Shown here: positions 20,130 through 31,318 of the stretch, in pieces
Position numbering within the stretch: the first letter of the stretch is position 1
How the letters are laid out: each line of letters starts with the position of its first letter
Assembly (NCBI GenBank): GCA_944548615.1
Contig: OX155963.1
Coordinates: 20,578,261-20,642,260, forward strand
DNA length: 64,000 nt
Source of the DNA: Micropterix aruncella
Taxonomy: Eukaryota; Arthropoda; Insecta; Lepidoptera; Micropterigidae
Reading direction: 5' to 3'
Translations under genes and position numbers: made by a program
Notes under the pieces: model-generated
Database searches by the model: none
What the model was told of the DNA's origin: nothing
The model's input: the letters and a program-made list of their open reading frames with translations, nothing else

Positions 20130-20680
20130 TGCGGGGTTATTAACAAAAATACAAAAATATTTGGAAAGACATATAACCTACACCGTCGCTCCACGTTCGA
20201 TGCGCTTGACATTGACAGTTGACATGGGTACGTTCGGAATTGCGCCAAAAACGTTTCGATCTAAGGGCAGCGCCACACTTTTCCTACGTCGAACGATTTA
20301 TGACATCTCTGCCCTTGAATTTGCATGAAAATAGATGTCAGTCACATTTAAGCTAGGGACACACTAGTCGTATCCAACGCATTATGGCATCTGGACCAAT
20401 GAATTCGCATGAAAGCAGACATACTTGTCTCACGCAATGCTGTGGGACGCGTCCTACGCAACGTCGATCAGCAAAAAAGGTGGCCGGGCAATATTGCAGT
20501 ATTTTCGATTACGAAGCGATCGTACAGCAACACGCCGGCCACACATAACATGCTTCGGCCACACAAAAACACATGGCAGGGATATATACTAAAAATATTT
20601 CCGTATATTGCATAGTATGGTTGGTATTGCTAGCAATGTTTCCGGGCAATGTATTGCAGCGACAATGTGGCCCCGTTTAG
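20130..20680. other. Upstream region of the lysine-rich gene
   Basis: It should contain the promoter of the - strand gene, but no clear TATA or initiator stands out. 20265-20470 has repeat-like text ('agggcagcgccacac', 'agggacacactagtcgt') of the kind found at ends of short DNA elements, without a matching partner in the window. Confidence 0.4.
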
Positions 20681-20928
20681 AAGCACCATTAGCGAAATCA
20701 TATGTTATGTATATCACCATAGTTTATGGCGTTCATTATCTCTGCCTATTAATAGATAAACTCTATCCACGAGTTACTTGCGTGATTTAAAGTTACGTTT
20801 ATAATTGCAGACAAACTTGACGGCTTCTGCTGTACTAAAGCGATCGTCCTCTCAAATCTGCTGCCCCCTTAAAGTCTGCCGTCTCTAGGCTGCGACCTAT
20901 ACAGCATATTGGCAAATCCAGCACTGAT
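20680..20928 (-). repeat. hAT-like element end, inverted member of a pair
   Basis: The reverse complement starts 'cagtgctggatttgccaa' and continues with 'gcagactttaa', 'cagatttgagagg', 'gcagaagccgtcaagtttg', 'gagtttatct' and 'ccataaactatggtg'. It matches the direct copy at 21259-21490. The 'CAGTGCNGGATTTG' terminus resembles the MITE at 3220. Only one end of the element is recognisable. Confidence 0.6.
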
Positions 20929-21258
20929 TAGACATACCTAATTGTAAATCTACTTTTCTGCAAATAAAAACTCATAGATTGATTGTATTTGAAATATTTT
21001 AGGTTTCGTCGTTATTAAAAAGAAAAAAAACATCGTAAAGTTGATAAAATCGTATTTGCGTGCGAAAGTTCTGCCGAGGAATGGATATAATTGAAATTAA
21101 TTGGAGTTAAGAGAAATTCGTTTTTAAAGAAATGTGTAGGTAAGCTTAATTTATGTATTTAGATATACCTACTATTATTTTGAGAATCAACATCCGACCA
21201 AGAGCGATCAACAGAAGGCTGTAGAACTATTTACCCCGAAAATACTTACCAATCGAAG

Positions 21259-21490
21259 CAGGGCTAGATTTGTCAACAGGCCGTATAGGCCACGGCCTAG
21301 GGGCGGCAGACTTTAGGGAGCGGCAGATTTCAGAGGGCGCTCGCTTTAGTAGGTATAGCAGAAACTGTCAAGTTCGACGGCGTTTATGAACGTAATACTC
21401 ACTCGTGGATAGAGTTTTCTATCTAAGAGGCACGATGGACACCATAAACTATCACGATATTATAAATGATTTCGCCAATAAGAAGTACCG
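21259..21490 (+). repeat. hAT-like element end, direct member of a pair
   Basis: It begins 'cagggctagatttgtcaac' and carries 'ggcggcagactttaggg', 'ggcagatttcagagggcg', 'actgtcaagttcgacgg' and 'ggacaccataaactatc', in the same order as the inverted copy 330 bp to the left. Confidence 0.6.
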
Positions 21491-21765
21491 TAAAAACGTG
21501 TAATTATTGTTCATTAAAATTTTATTTTATGAGTAATTCAATCATTCATTAGTCTTTTCAGATCCACTTAAATACGTAAAATTGTTTATTGCCTAAAAAT
21601 GGCCTGGGTAAATAAATACATCTCATTAAGATAGAAGGGAGGGAGGGGCGTGGCTTATACTTAGGAGCCAAGTGGCATATACTTAAGAGAAGTATAAATC
21701 CGTATTTATTTATTTTTTTAATCTTTTTTTTTGACAATTATTGTTTTTAAAAACAGTATAAAAAT

Positions 21766-21872
21766 TGTTGAGCGTGCTACGCCATCTAGCGGTAGGTAAA
21801 ATATCGCGAATATTGTTTATTCGTAATATTTTACTTATTTCTAGATGGCGCAGCGCGCTCAACGCTTGTCAA
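21766..21872. repeat. Imperfect ~45-bp inverted repeat
   Basis: 'ttgttgagcg..gctacgccatctagcgg' pairs with 'ctagatggcgcagcgcgctcaac' around 'cgaatattgtttattcg'. It is a compact foldback of about 107 bp in AT-rich intergenic DNA, with no coding content. Confidence 0.7.
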
Positions 21873-22019
21873 ACTTTTATTTATCAATCAGGTTTTTTAA
21901 ATTTCCCAAAAAAGTTTTTTTTTTATAATTTTTTTTTCGTTAACAGTCGCTTGTTTGATTGTACTGATTCACCCACTTCAAGGATGTCACTAATTAAAAA
22001 CTCGCCCTGTACACGATTG

Positions 22020-22250
22020 AATATTAATGTTGTATATTTACCAAAAAAAAAACATGCTAGGTATTTATCGATTTTCTGCTATCGATCTCGCCAAATACAT
22101 ATTTCAATATTCCATCTTTCTAGCATTTCTGAGATACTACAGTAGCCGCATCGTCGCTGTACATTTTCGGAACTTTTCTCCGCCCATCGACGGTCGCCGC
22201 TTGTCGAAATCATCCGTGTCTGGGGTCCTATTCTGAAAAAAATAGCATGC
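22020..22250 (+). repeat. Dispersed repeat shared with 30715-30930
   Basis: 'tgttgtatatttaccaaa', 'gagatac', 'cgtcgct', 'acattttcgga', 'cccatc', 'cgcttgt.gaaatcat' and 'gcatgcta' occur in the same order at 30715-30930. Each copy lies to the left of a Ly6 unit, which may extend the duplicated units in that direction. Confidence 0.6.
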
Positions 22251-22316
22251 TAAAGAAGAATCCTACTATTTGTATGAGCTATGGGCATTATTAACTCCAA
22301 TAACCATATGTCATAT

Positions 22317-22392
22317 GAAATCAATAACAAATTTGTCAATAACAAATATATCAATAATAACACATATGTCAATAACAAATATGTCATAATAT
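22317..22392 (+). repeat. Minisatellite 'gtcaataacaaatat'
   Basis: Four to five imperfect tandem copies of a roughly 15-bp unit (tcaataacaaat.t.). A simple local expansion. Confidence 0.75.
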
Positions 22393-22911
22393 GAACGATC
22401 TTCTTATGTATTATAATTAATTATTTGACAGCCTTCTAAATTCGTTGTTGGTAAAAAGTAATGAACGGGAACGTCGAACGCGATTCGTCGATTATGATAG
22501 TGGGCGGTTTTACTGATATGAGCGTGTTGTGTCATGCCTCACTACACGGTAACATCCTCAAACGGATGTCGGTACGAAATCGCTACGAGATAGCTATAAC
22601 AATCATAAGGCTGATTGAGCGACAAACTTATTTATTGTTGATTTTTAAAACAAAGAAGCGAAGGTTTTAAAACTTTAAACGGCTTTCCTGTAAGATTGGT
22701 CAAATTGATATACGCCTTTTAAATGGTAGGTGACGAATTGTGTCAATTGTAGAACTGCAAACTAATAGGTAAGGACCTACATTATGTATTAAAGAAGATG
22801 AAAATAACACGCTTTTTTATTTTTATTATAAATTATACAAAAAAAAACAATATTCAACAATAAAATAATAAACAAAATAAAATAAACTAAAGTGTAGAGG
22901 TCCATGTTTTA

Positions 22912-23627
22912 TTAAATCACTGCGACAAACAGTTTCGCCGAAACAGCGACTACCAACAGTGATAGTAGAGGTCCCTTTGAGACGGCCGAATTGCAGTTGT
23001 TTCCTTGACAGAAATGACATATTCCGTTTCTACCCTGACCCTGATGCTGTGATAACTGGTTGCACATATGACGAGCGCCATTATCGTCTCCAAGCGAGCA
23101 TCCTCTGAGTACGTGAGGCGGAGCTACAATATAAAGAGAATTATTTAGTGGAAACATTTTGTTTAACCTATCAAATCCGTCTCTTTCATGAATGCTTGGC
23201 CATTTACCTGATAGCATTGAAAGTATTTCATGCACTTACATGTTTTGCAATTTACATAGACAATACGGCAATACTTACATGCTGGCGCTGTGGAGACGTA
23301 TGTCATACACCTAAAAGGCGTAGCACTTGGGACGTTCGGCCCTGGCATATTAATGTGACCGTAGAATCGGACGGACTCACATTATTGACGGACTCACATT
23401 ATTTGTATAGGTACATGCTGTACGCGATCCAATAGCTGCAGTATTCGGGCAATTCAGACACTGTTGAAAGTAGCACGATTGTCCTATGAGACAAAATAAT
23501 ATTAATTTAAACAAACTATAGCTTCTCAAGCAAATCAATTTATTATATTACTCTTACCGTTAGATGGAATTATCTGGGCGACGAAAATGATGACGAACAC
23601 CGATATTAACACATTTGAAATGGCCAT
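22912..23627 (-). pseudogene. Ly6/three-finger protein gene, copy 1, frame broken
   Basis: Three exons with GT..AG borders match copy 2: exon 1 23627-23558 (signal peptide, MAISNVLISVFVIIFVAQ), exon 2 23483-23279, exon 3 23123-22912. Exon 3 is intact and encodes HVLRGCSLGDD, MCNQLSQHQ, the CHFCQGNNCNS end of the domain, and a hydrophobic tail (GPLLSLLVVAVSAKLF) fit for a GPI anchor. Exon 2 carries a 17-bp tandem duplication (23371-23404) and, relative to copy 2, one further missing base. Reading through gives a stop just after TYTNNVSPSIM. Upstream and downstream of that point the coding sequence is well kept, so the damage is recent or is an assembly error. Confidence 0.7.
23371..23404. repeat. 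17-bp tandem duplication in Ly6 copy 1
   Basis: 'acggactcacattattg' is followed directly by 'acggactcacattattt'. The paralogous exon at 35522-35710 has a single copy. Because 17 is not a multiple of three, it shifts the reading frame. Confidence 0.9.
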
Positions 23628-24022
23628 TTTATGCTGAAATCGGCAAACGCGTCCTAAGTATCCAAGAGTAATAGGCACGTACTGGATAATCGCGTCTGTT
23701 ATTTTGTATTTCTATCGCTCATGGTGATAAAATTCATTATCTGATAAAGATTAAAATAACACACTGAGGGATTTCGAAAATGTCAATTCTTCGAATATTA
23801 ATTCATACCTATGTGGGTGAAACGATAACCATGTAGGTACATAAACATGATTATCACCTACCTGATTCTTTTTGATATAATTTATAAATTACAATGAACA
23901 AACAACTGGGCTCATCGATAGATGAGCATTGTCAAACTACAGTTTGGAGCCGCCTCTCTCTATATTCCAATGGGGTCAATAGTCACAATTATTAATTTAA
24001 AAAAAGTTATATACTCCAGGGC

Positions 24023-24489
24023 AGTGTTTTTTAACCGTTTTTAGATCGCGACCTCTTTTCGACGAAAAAAAATAAACCCTTACGCGACCACTATTAGTCC
24101 GTAAGTTAGATTTCTCGATCCCCTCCCTCCCCCCCCCCCCCCGCCTTCTTATCTGTTTCACAGCTGTAACTGTAAGCATCGAATAAATATTTTTGTTGTT
24201 AAAACAATGCCAAAAACCACTCTAATTTTAACTCTTTTTCATTTTCGAAGCTGTACCTACCTGTTTTCATCTTAGATCAACATACAGTTTAAAAAAAGCA
24301 ATAGCAAAACACATTATAAATATGTTTCGCTTCCGAAGCTATTATATTTCTCTTCCGAAGCTCTTCCGATATTGGCATTTTAGATAAATAAAGATTTTAA
24401 AATATTTTTTTTTTTTAGATATCCTTCGACCCCCCGGAGGTCTCTTTGCGACCCCCAGAGGGTCGCGACCCACTGGTTGAAAGCCACTG
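24023..24489. mobile_element. hAT-type MITE, 467 bp
   Basis: It begins 'cagtgttttttaacc', and the complement of its end begins 'cagtggctttcaacc'. The subterminal 'gatcgcgacct' and 'gggtcgcgaccc' also mirror each other. Flanks 'ctccaggg' (24015-24022) and 'ctctagag' (24490-24497) are a diverged 8-bp duplication. Ly6 unit 2 has the empty site at about 36230 ('actatagaatacgtc'), which confirms the insertion. Confidence 0.8.
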
Positions 24490-24794
24490 CTCTAGAGTAC
24501 GTCATTTTACATAGGTTCGAATTATTTGTAACTTCATATCATACATTTTTTATATAAACGCAGGGTACTTAGAATCAATAGAAAGTTTTCCGGTCTTGCA
24601 GAGTATCGAAGAAAATGGTGGCATTGTCGTCTTAAAATCAAAGATGCACCTACAATTCCGATTCAACAGCGGAAAAGGTTTGCCATGGATTGATTATACA
24701 ACTGTGTGTTTGTAAACTTCGTACAGGTAGCCAACCTGAAACTCGCATAACCTTCACCATGATAATGCGAATTCTTACACCGCTGGCAGAACGA

Positions 24795-25000
24795 TGGAGT
24801 TTTTGGAGCAGGAAACATCGACTGGGTGGACTAACCTCCGTACAGTGTTACCTCCGTACCTGAGTCCTAATGATTATTTAACATTTCTGGAAATTATATA
24901 AGGTATAAGTAACGTGATCGGCGGTTTTAAGATCTTTAAGAAGTGGTCCAAGCGTTCAAAACGGACATTTAACAACCCTAACTTCCGATAGGAATTACCG
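24795..25000 (+). pseudogene. Tc1-like transposase C-terminal remnant, copy 1
   Basis: The + strand reads MEFLEQETSTGWTN / ENIDWVD-type text followed by SPND-like and KKWSKRSKRTFN text, resembling the third catalytic block and end of Tc1-family transposases. A parallel remnant lies at 36525-36690, so it predates the local duplication. Very damaged. Confidence 0.5.
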
Positions 25001-25482
25001 TTTCAAGATTTGATTCTGGTTAATACTACATATATTGATTTTAATTGAGGGTACTTCGAAAAAGGAACCAAATTTATTCTGTTATTTTCCGTTTGTATAC
25101 AGCTATAAGCTTGCTTCAGTATAAAGCTTTCTGTAAAACATGTGACTGTATGTAATAATCGTGTTTTCCGTAGGCTTCGGAGATGAGAATGACGCTGTGC
25201 GCCATGCGAAGTCGTTGTTATAACAAAAAAAGTTGTTATAACAACAATATAACAGGGAAAAAGTACCTAGCTCCTAAAATATAAAAAAATATATTTTTAT
25301 TTTTAAGAAATCCGGTTGCTCTAGTTCCAGTTGTTTCCTTCGTCGAATATTTAGCAATTTACAGTCCTGTCCTTGAACTCTCGTTCGATGATAGCATAAT
25401 TACCTTAATCGAGCGTCCATTGAGTCACCGGTCGAGCACCCTCTGACTTGATGTGGTAAAGTAGAATCTGCGAAAATTATAA

Positions 25483-25712
25483 ATTAACTAGATGACCCGG
25501 TGAACTTCGTACCACCTAAAATTGATTTAATTGTAACTCTTAATGACCAAAATGACCGATTTCGATTTTTTCGATTTTCAGTTGTTTCTTTGAATTTTTC
25601 CTAAATATTTTTTTTTTATAAACCACCCCTGAATCAAGGCAAACAAAACAAAAAAAAATAATAATTCAAATCGGTCGAGTCATTTCCAAGATCCTGCGAG
25701 ACAAACGCACGG
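25483..25712 (+). repeat. Retroelement 3'-end-like repeat
   Basis: The 'gatgacccggtgaacttcgt' opening and the 'caaatcggtcgagtcatttc'/'gagacaaacgcacgg' end are typical of abundant arthropod non-LTR or SINE tails with poly(A)-like tracts between them. No second copy is in the window. Confidence 0.45.
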
Positions 25713-26560
25713 CGGTAACTTGGGAAAATACGCCTCCATATTCCAAGCGGAGGTATACGCCATTATTGAATGTGCGGATATCAACCTCCAAAAGAACTAC
25801 GCCAACCACCGTATATACACTCGGATAGAAAAGCAGCTCTTATGGCACTAGCCTCGAATACCATTAATTCAAAGCTAGTGCAAACTGCATATCAGTACTG
25901 AATTCCCTGGGCGAAAAGTACAGGGTAATTCTAAGATGGGTTCCCGGCCATGCAGGAATCGAGGGAAATGAAAAAGCCGACGAACTTGCTAAGACGGGAG
26001 CAAAGGAAACGTTATACGGCCCTGAACCTTGCTGTGGCGTACCAAAAAGCCTCTCAAACCTAATGCTCAAACAAATATGTTTAGAACAATCCGTCAACCG
26101 CCAGTGTTGAATCATTCCAAAGCGCTAATTAAGGCTTACGACCGTAAGACGGCCTGTGAGGCCTTGTCGCTAAATAGGAATAATCTACGCATACTAGTGA
26201 GGGCGCTCACGGGGCATTATGGCCAGAACAAACACATGTTCAACCTCAAGCTCAGAGACACAAAAATGTGCAGGTTCTGCCAAGGAGCAGAGGAAACTCC
26301 CCAGCACCTCATGTGCGAGTGTGGCCCGCTGATGCGTAAAAGATACACCCACTTGGGTGGTCATTACCTCCAACCTGAGGAGGTAAAACAATCTGGCTCC
26401 CAAATAAAAAAAAACGCACGGCGATTCATTTTTATATATAAGAAGATTACTATTAAAAATGTGACAGTGGAATTGAAAGCCTTTCTCTCTTATTTTTTTC
26501 GTTTTGGCTATCCACCCAATGAGGGTGATTTCTGCCAGGTGGTTACTTATTTTTGAATTG
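25713..26560 (+). pseudogene. Non-LTR element, RNase H and C-terminus (+ strand)
   Basis: Damaged frames give an RNase H domain (IFQAEVYAIIECA; RVILRWVPGHAGIEGNEKAD; ELAKTGAKE) followed by the open stretch 26029-26556, which ends in a CCHC-like C-terminal motif (CRFCQGAEETPQHLMCECGP). RNase H followed by this zinc motif is the usual end of R1/Jockey/I-group ORF2. The reverse transcriptase is absent upstream, so the copy is 5'-truncated. Confidence 0.8.
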
Positions 26561-26599
26561 GGAACTTGCTGTTGGGGGGACAACACTTGTGAGACTTGA

Positions 26600-29545
26600 G
26601 TGGGGAGATTTCTAGAGTGGAGAAGACATCAGAGAGGGGCTGGCGAATGCCGCCAGTAGCGTCGAGCGTAGGGGCTGCATTCGCCAGCACGTCCGCCTTG
26701 TCATTTTTCTTGATCCCCGTGTAGGTAACCTGGAATCCAACAGTTGATCACCCGAAAGTCGGCTGACTCCAAAGTGAAGCATTACAGTCGAATTCTTAAT
26801 GTGGGAATGGCTTTTTGTTTAGGGAGGGAAAGATCAGTTTTTGGACCACACTGAAACAGTCTTTGAAAATGATGGATTTTTCTAATTGAGCTGACTCAAT
26901 AAACTCCAACGCATTTAGAACCGCTATGCGGTTTTAGATTCGTCCGTAAACTCCAGTCCGGCCAGTTTCTAGAGATGATACCTTCGAATAGGGGCTGTTG
27001 TAAACTTGGGGGTCATCACCTTTTATTTGAAAGCGGTCTGATTAAATATTTCGGGGGTCATCAACCTGCCCTCTAGGGAGGGAAAAAATTAGGGGACTGT
27101 GTGGCGATAGATAAGTGACTAATGACGATTAAGATGCCAGTGGCTCTCAAAGAGGAAAGGCAATTAGGCATTAGTGGTGGTGGCAGTGGACAGCAGTGAG
27201 GAGAGGATAGTTAATTTGGAGATAAGGGGGTGTGTAGACAGGCTTTGATCAGGAGAGTATTGGTGGGGGAGCTCTTCATCGCTCCCAGTATAAAGCACAG
27301 TCCTTTAAACTGAAGGGAGTACAGTTTTTTTGGCGAGCCTTGAAAAGAGGGTAGTGACAAAGGTGGTATAGTCAATTTGCGACCTAACGAGCTCATTGTA
27401 AAGAAGTATGACTGTAGTGGGGTGCTAACTTCACCACACTCCACATGTCGCTCTAAAAATGTTTAGGTTTTTTCCTTCGAGAGGTCACGTTGTCGGTGTC
27501 CACAGTAGCTTGCAGTCGAGGGTGACACCCAAGAAGGTCACTTGCAAACTAGCTGGGATAGACGTATTGCTGTAATCTACAGTTATGTTAGGGGGATAAT
27601 ACGCCTAGAGAAAATAACAGCGGTGCTCTTGGGAGAATATACCTCTAATCCGGAGTCAAGGGGAAACGAATCCAGGGATGTGAGAGCCTTTGACACCTCG
27701 ATTACTACTCTTTCTGGACGGCCGCTGACTGATTAAATCGTAAATGAGTGCTAAATCGTCAGCGTATTGAAGGACACGTGACTGAGTACTACCGTTTCGA
27801 TTTTGAAGCAGAGGGGACAGTACACTTCCTTGAGGGAGCCACTTGAATGCCGAGTGGGTAAGAGAGAGGGTGATGATGGCTAGATTTGCAGTTGCCGTTC
27901 GCAATGGATGCTACAAATAAAGTACGCCGTTCGAAAAAAATCTGCGCTGAAAGATGAGGATTTGGTCATATGCTAACTTAATGGCGCTGACGGCCGGCGC
28001 GAATGTATGGGGCGGGATGTAAATAGAAGCGAAAATTGTGCTGCCAACCTTTGCAGCCACAAACTGAATATCTGGGCCGAGGGAGGGAAGGGAACAACAG
28101 TAAATTGAATGGAGTAAAAGTAAAAGTAAAAAAAAGGCGAGCAGAGAACCTCATCGGTAATCAGGGCAATCTGCGCGTATATAAAAGTAAAAAAAAGGCG
28201 AGCAGAGAACCTCATCGGTAATCAGGGCAATCTGCGCGTATGCGCGAAAACCCTGGAATTTTGGAGGTATCCCTGTTTCTGACAGAGCCACGACTTCCAC
28301 ATTAACAATGTTAAGGAGATTAATAAACTCAGCCTTCTTTCCGGCGATCGATCTGCAGTTCCACTGCTAGATGACACCCATGATGCGGCTAGATAACAGA
28401 AGATTACAAAATATATGGGGTTACTGAAAAAAAATAAGAGAGAGTTTTAAATTAGATTTGGAAGATAGAAGGAAGAAGGGTAAAACTAAACGAGGGGAAA
28501 AAACTATCCTATGGAAGTTGTTACCCACGCTAAGAGATGAACAGCGAGTGGCCCGCCGTCAAAAGGGTCGAACTCGTCAATAAGGTCGAACTTAGTTATC
28601 GAGTACGGTGACAAATGATGAAATGGTACTAACTGAAGAAGGCTCTGGAGCAGACCTAGACTGCATGGCAAGAAGGTGCTGTTGTGCCGCTTTAAGGAGA
28701 GACGCGATGCTGACAAATGGGTTTATATGCTGATGTTCCATCCAGGCATGTACCATTTTCGCTTGAGATGTGGAAGTTATCCCAAGTAAATCTGGCACTG
28801 TGGGGCGCCCGAGGAGAAAGGGCGGATTTACGGTTTTGGTTTCCCCCGGAGTATTGTGGAAGAGCAGAGACCCTAACAACGATAAGAGGACGATAGGGCT
28901 GCCTTTTAGCTGTGGGCTTTGGAGTGGTAGTAAATGAGGATGCAACGATCGAAAAAATAGGTTTTCTGGGGAATCTAGAGGTAGCTTCAAAAAATTAAAC
29001 ATTCTCAGATGACATCAGGTGGGATATTTTTTTGCCGAACGTGCTCTTCGAAGTTTAGGTTATTCGCAGCATGATCGTGATAGTTGATACATGCGAGACT
29101 TACCGCCTTGCAGACAGATCCGCTGTATTTATCAGCAAAGCGGAAGCATCGGAGGTTTTTCGAACGGCCAACATTGCGGCTGTGCCCAAAGCGGCAGCAA
29201 TTAAGGCATTGAAGGTCTGGAAAAGGATAAGGCTCTTCTGGCAGAAAATTACAAAATAAGCAAACTTTCTCGGGGAGAACCTGACCCTCAATGGTTAGGA
29301 CAACTCTACAAGAGGGCTTCCATACGGGCAGCTCACTCGACTTGTCTCGGAAATTCAAGCGTTTTATTTTGTGCAATCTGGTCGGATTGCAGCCCTCTAA
29401 AAGTTCATCGTCTGTTAAAGGTGAGTCTATTCCTTATATGAGTCCAGTACGGAAAACGGTATATGCCAGGATGAAGGTAGTGAAGTCGTGTTGCGAATCG
29501 CCAACATGTTGATAGATGCCGTCCCCGCCCCCACGCTTTTAATGC
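26600..29545 (-). pseudogene. Non-LTR element, near full length but decayed (- strand)
   Basis: On the - strand the pieces run in order. ORF1 (29512-28592) has ELPVWKPSCRVVLTIEGQVL and a zinc-knuckle array (LQCLNCCRFGHS, LRCFRFADKYSGSVC, CINYHDHAAN) ahead of a Ser/Pro-rich C-terminus. The ORF2 endonuclease start (28395-28200) reads QWNCRSIAGKKAEFINLLN and VEVVALSETGIPPKF. The reverse transcriptase (27904-27656) has LPQGSVLSPLL and VLQYADDLALIY. An RNase H end near 26720-26650 reads KNDKADVLANAAP. Frames are broken throughout. It lies tail to tail with the + strand copy at 25713-26560. Confidence 0.8.
28120..28240. repeat. 61-bp tandem duplication
   Basis: The block containing 'ggcgagcagagaacctcatc' and 'ggtaatcagggcaatctgcg' occurs at 28136 and again at 28197, both preceded by 'aaaagtaaaaaaaa'. 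It lies within the endonuclease region of the decayed - strand element. Confidence 0.85.
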
Positions 29546-29564
29546 TTGGTCATCTCTAATTTTT

Positions 29565-29915
29565 AATTTCAACCAATTCCTCGTTACGAAGCCATGTTTC
29601 TGATAACATAAATATATGTGATTTCTGTATAATATTGCCACGAAGACCTCGTGCATGTGCCCGGAGACTTTGGCAATGAGAGAAGAGATTATCATATTCC
29701 CTCCACTGTTTTTTTCGAGTATAATCTCATCAATTGCAATAAGATGAACAATAGAAAGTCGGGTTAACTGGTTTCGTAATGGAAACATTGTTTCATGTTC
29801 TCGTTTACCATGGTAAAAACGTCGACGCTCATCAGTAGGTACAATATGAAGTCCTTCTTAATGCGTGACTCTGGATAAGGCTACGTAGACCAAAGGTTAC
29901 TGTATGTGTAAACAA
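29565..29915 (-). pseudogene. Helitron helicase C-terminal fragment
   Basis: The - strand reads LVYVALSRVTH, a stop, then EGLHIVPTDERRRFYHGKRE (29895-29820). VYVALSRVT is the hallmark of motif VI in Pif1-type helicases of Helitrons, and LHIV with the basic tail follows as expected. The frame 29788-29405 continues downstream but soon runs into the neighbouring retroelement ORF1. No Rep domain or Helitron ends are visible. Confidence 0.65.
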
Positions 29916-29949
29916 TTTAATCAAATGTCCCTCCTTGCGATTTGTGAAT

Positions 29950-31310
29950 TGTCAACTATCAAGCTGGTTTTAGTGGAAAAATGGTTACTTTTAACATGAA
30001 CCATTTTTTCATATAAATATCAATATATATAAATAAAAATTTAACTTTTATTCCAAATCTCCACAAATTGATTGTTGATATTTGTATAGCAGACGGAATT
30101 TTAATATTACTTATAATAACATTGTTTCTGAAGAATAATAATTCATGTGCTGCCATCTATTGTCAGGTAAGTATATTACTATGTTACGAAAATTCGTTTA
30201 ATTTTGAAACATTCTGCTTAGATCGCGCTAACGTTAATTCATTTATAAAACCATAATTCCTTTTGGTTAAGGCTCAATCTTACTACTTATCACATTTTCG
30301 TACCGAGGTCTTTAAAATAAATCAATTCTTAAAGGGTAAACTCCAAAAGCTGTTTAGGACTTAATTGTATAGGAAATTCTGCAACAGTAACTTCTTTTAA
30401 ACTCAACCAATGAAAATCTGAAATGAATACGTCCCTAAAAGGCTCTAATCGTAAGGATCCTAAGGATAAAACAGAGTTAATTGCAGCCGCGATCAAAAGA
30501 GAATGAATACGAGAAACGTAGATAGACTCGGACAAGAAATGTATTTTAGTTTCTCGCCATGGCTGACATGAATTAAAAGTAGTTTGAATCTAAGCTTAAG
30601 AAGAAACATCGTTTAATTTTGGAAGTAACAATGATAATTTTATTATCTGTTCCACTTTTGACTTTGGGTATCTTTGAGGATCATGCATATAACAAACAAT
30701 AATCGAATAATAATGTTGTTTATTTACCAAAGCAAACGCGACTTACCGATTTCCTGCTAGCGAGGATTTCGTCAAATACATCTTCTAAAATTTCGTATTT
30801 TTCTCATTTACGAGATACCTACATGCAGAAGCCTTATCGTCGCTTTACATTTTCGGAAAGTTTTCTGCCCATCAACCGTCGCTTGTGGAAATCATCAGTA
30901 TCTGTGGGCCTATTCTTGATAATTGTGGCATGCTACATTTGTCTATGATCGATGTAAATCAAATGGACCATAGACAAACTTTTCTGTGCGTGCTAATTTT
31001 TTCGAGAATCAACTCCATGGAAGCGTATTGCACTGAACGCAGGCATGACTCCATATGGCCCTAATAAGTCTGTGCATGACTCGTAAATCGTCGTTGCGCC
31101 GCTGTCATTCGATAAAAATCGGCTCTCTCTTCGAAATATTGGTGGTTGGTAATCATTTTGGTGATTTAATCAAATACTTTTAAATCGAATCAAATTAATT
31201 TTCACGATTTTTCGAATCAGCTGAGGAGCGTTCATGTTCAGTTTGACAGCTTGAAACAGACTTCTATCTCTTTCTTTCCACGGCGAGCGTGTAGAGCGGC
31301 AACTCTTTAT
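29950..31310. other. No gene seen; includes repeat 30715-30930
   Basis: AT-rich. 30715-30930 is the partner of 22020-22250. A - strand frame at 30535-30329 (68 codons) has no known relatives that I can recognise and no splice support. The 'CAG|GTAAGT' at 30165 is an isolated donor-like site. Confidence 0.45.
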
Positions 31311-31318
31311 CGCTTCGT

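Larger units (their letters stand above)
22685..25115. repeat. Local duplication unit 1 (carries Ly6 copy 1)
   Basis: The left part matches 40683 onward ('cctgtaa.attgg', 'atacgccttttnaaatggt', 'attatgtatta'), the middle holds the Ly6 gene, and the right part matches 35930-36815 ('aaaattcattatctgataaa', 'gaaaccgt'-like text, 'ttcgaaaaaggaaccaaat', 'tttgtatacagctat'). A hAT MITE at 24023 is unique to this unit. Confidence 0.7.

Noticed and set aside
19644..20328. Long + strand frames of 131 and 186 codons
   Set aside because: They are the antisense of the lysine-rich gene; Lys/Glu codons read backward as Phe/Ser/Leu. The - strand version has the better start, stop and poly(A) signal.
22317..22392. 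Short regular repeats considered as a CRISPR-like array
   Set aside because: The units are directly tandem without unique spacers, in a eukaryotic context; it is a minisatellite.
25713..29545. Single retroelement with a twin-priming inversion
   Set aside because: The inverted segment is downstream of the 3' end, not upstream, and both parts contain RNase H sequence, so two elements are needed.
30329..30535. 68-codon - strand frame
   Set aside because: Hydrophobic and plausible-looking, but with no homology pattern, start context or partner exon.
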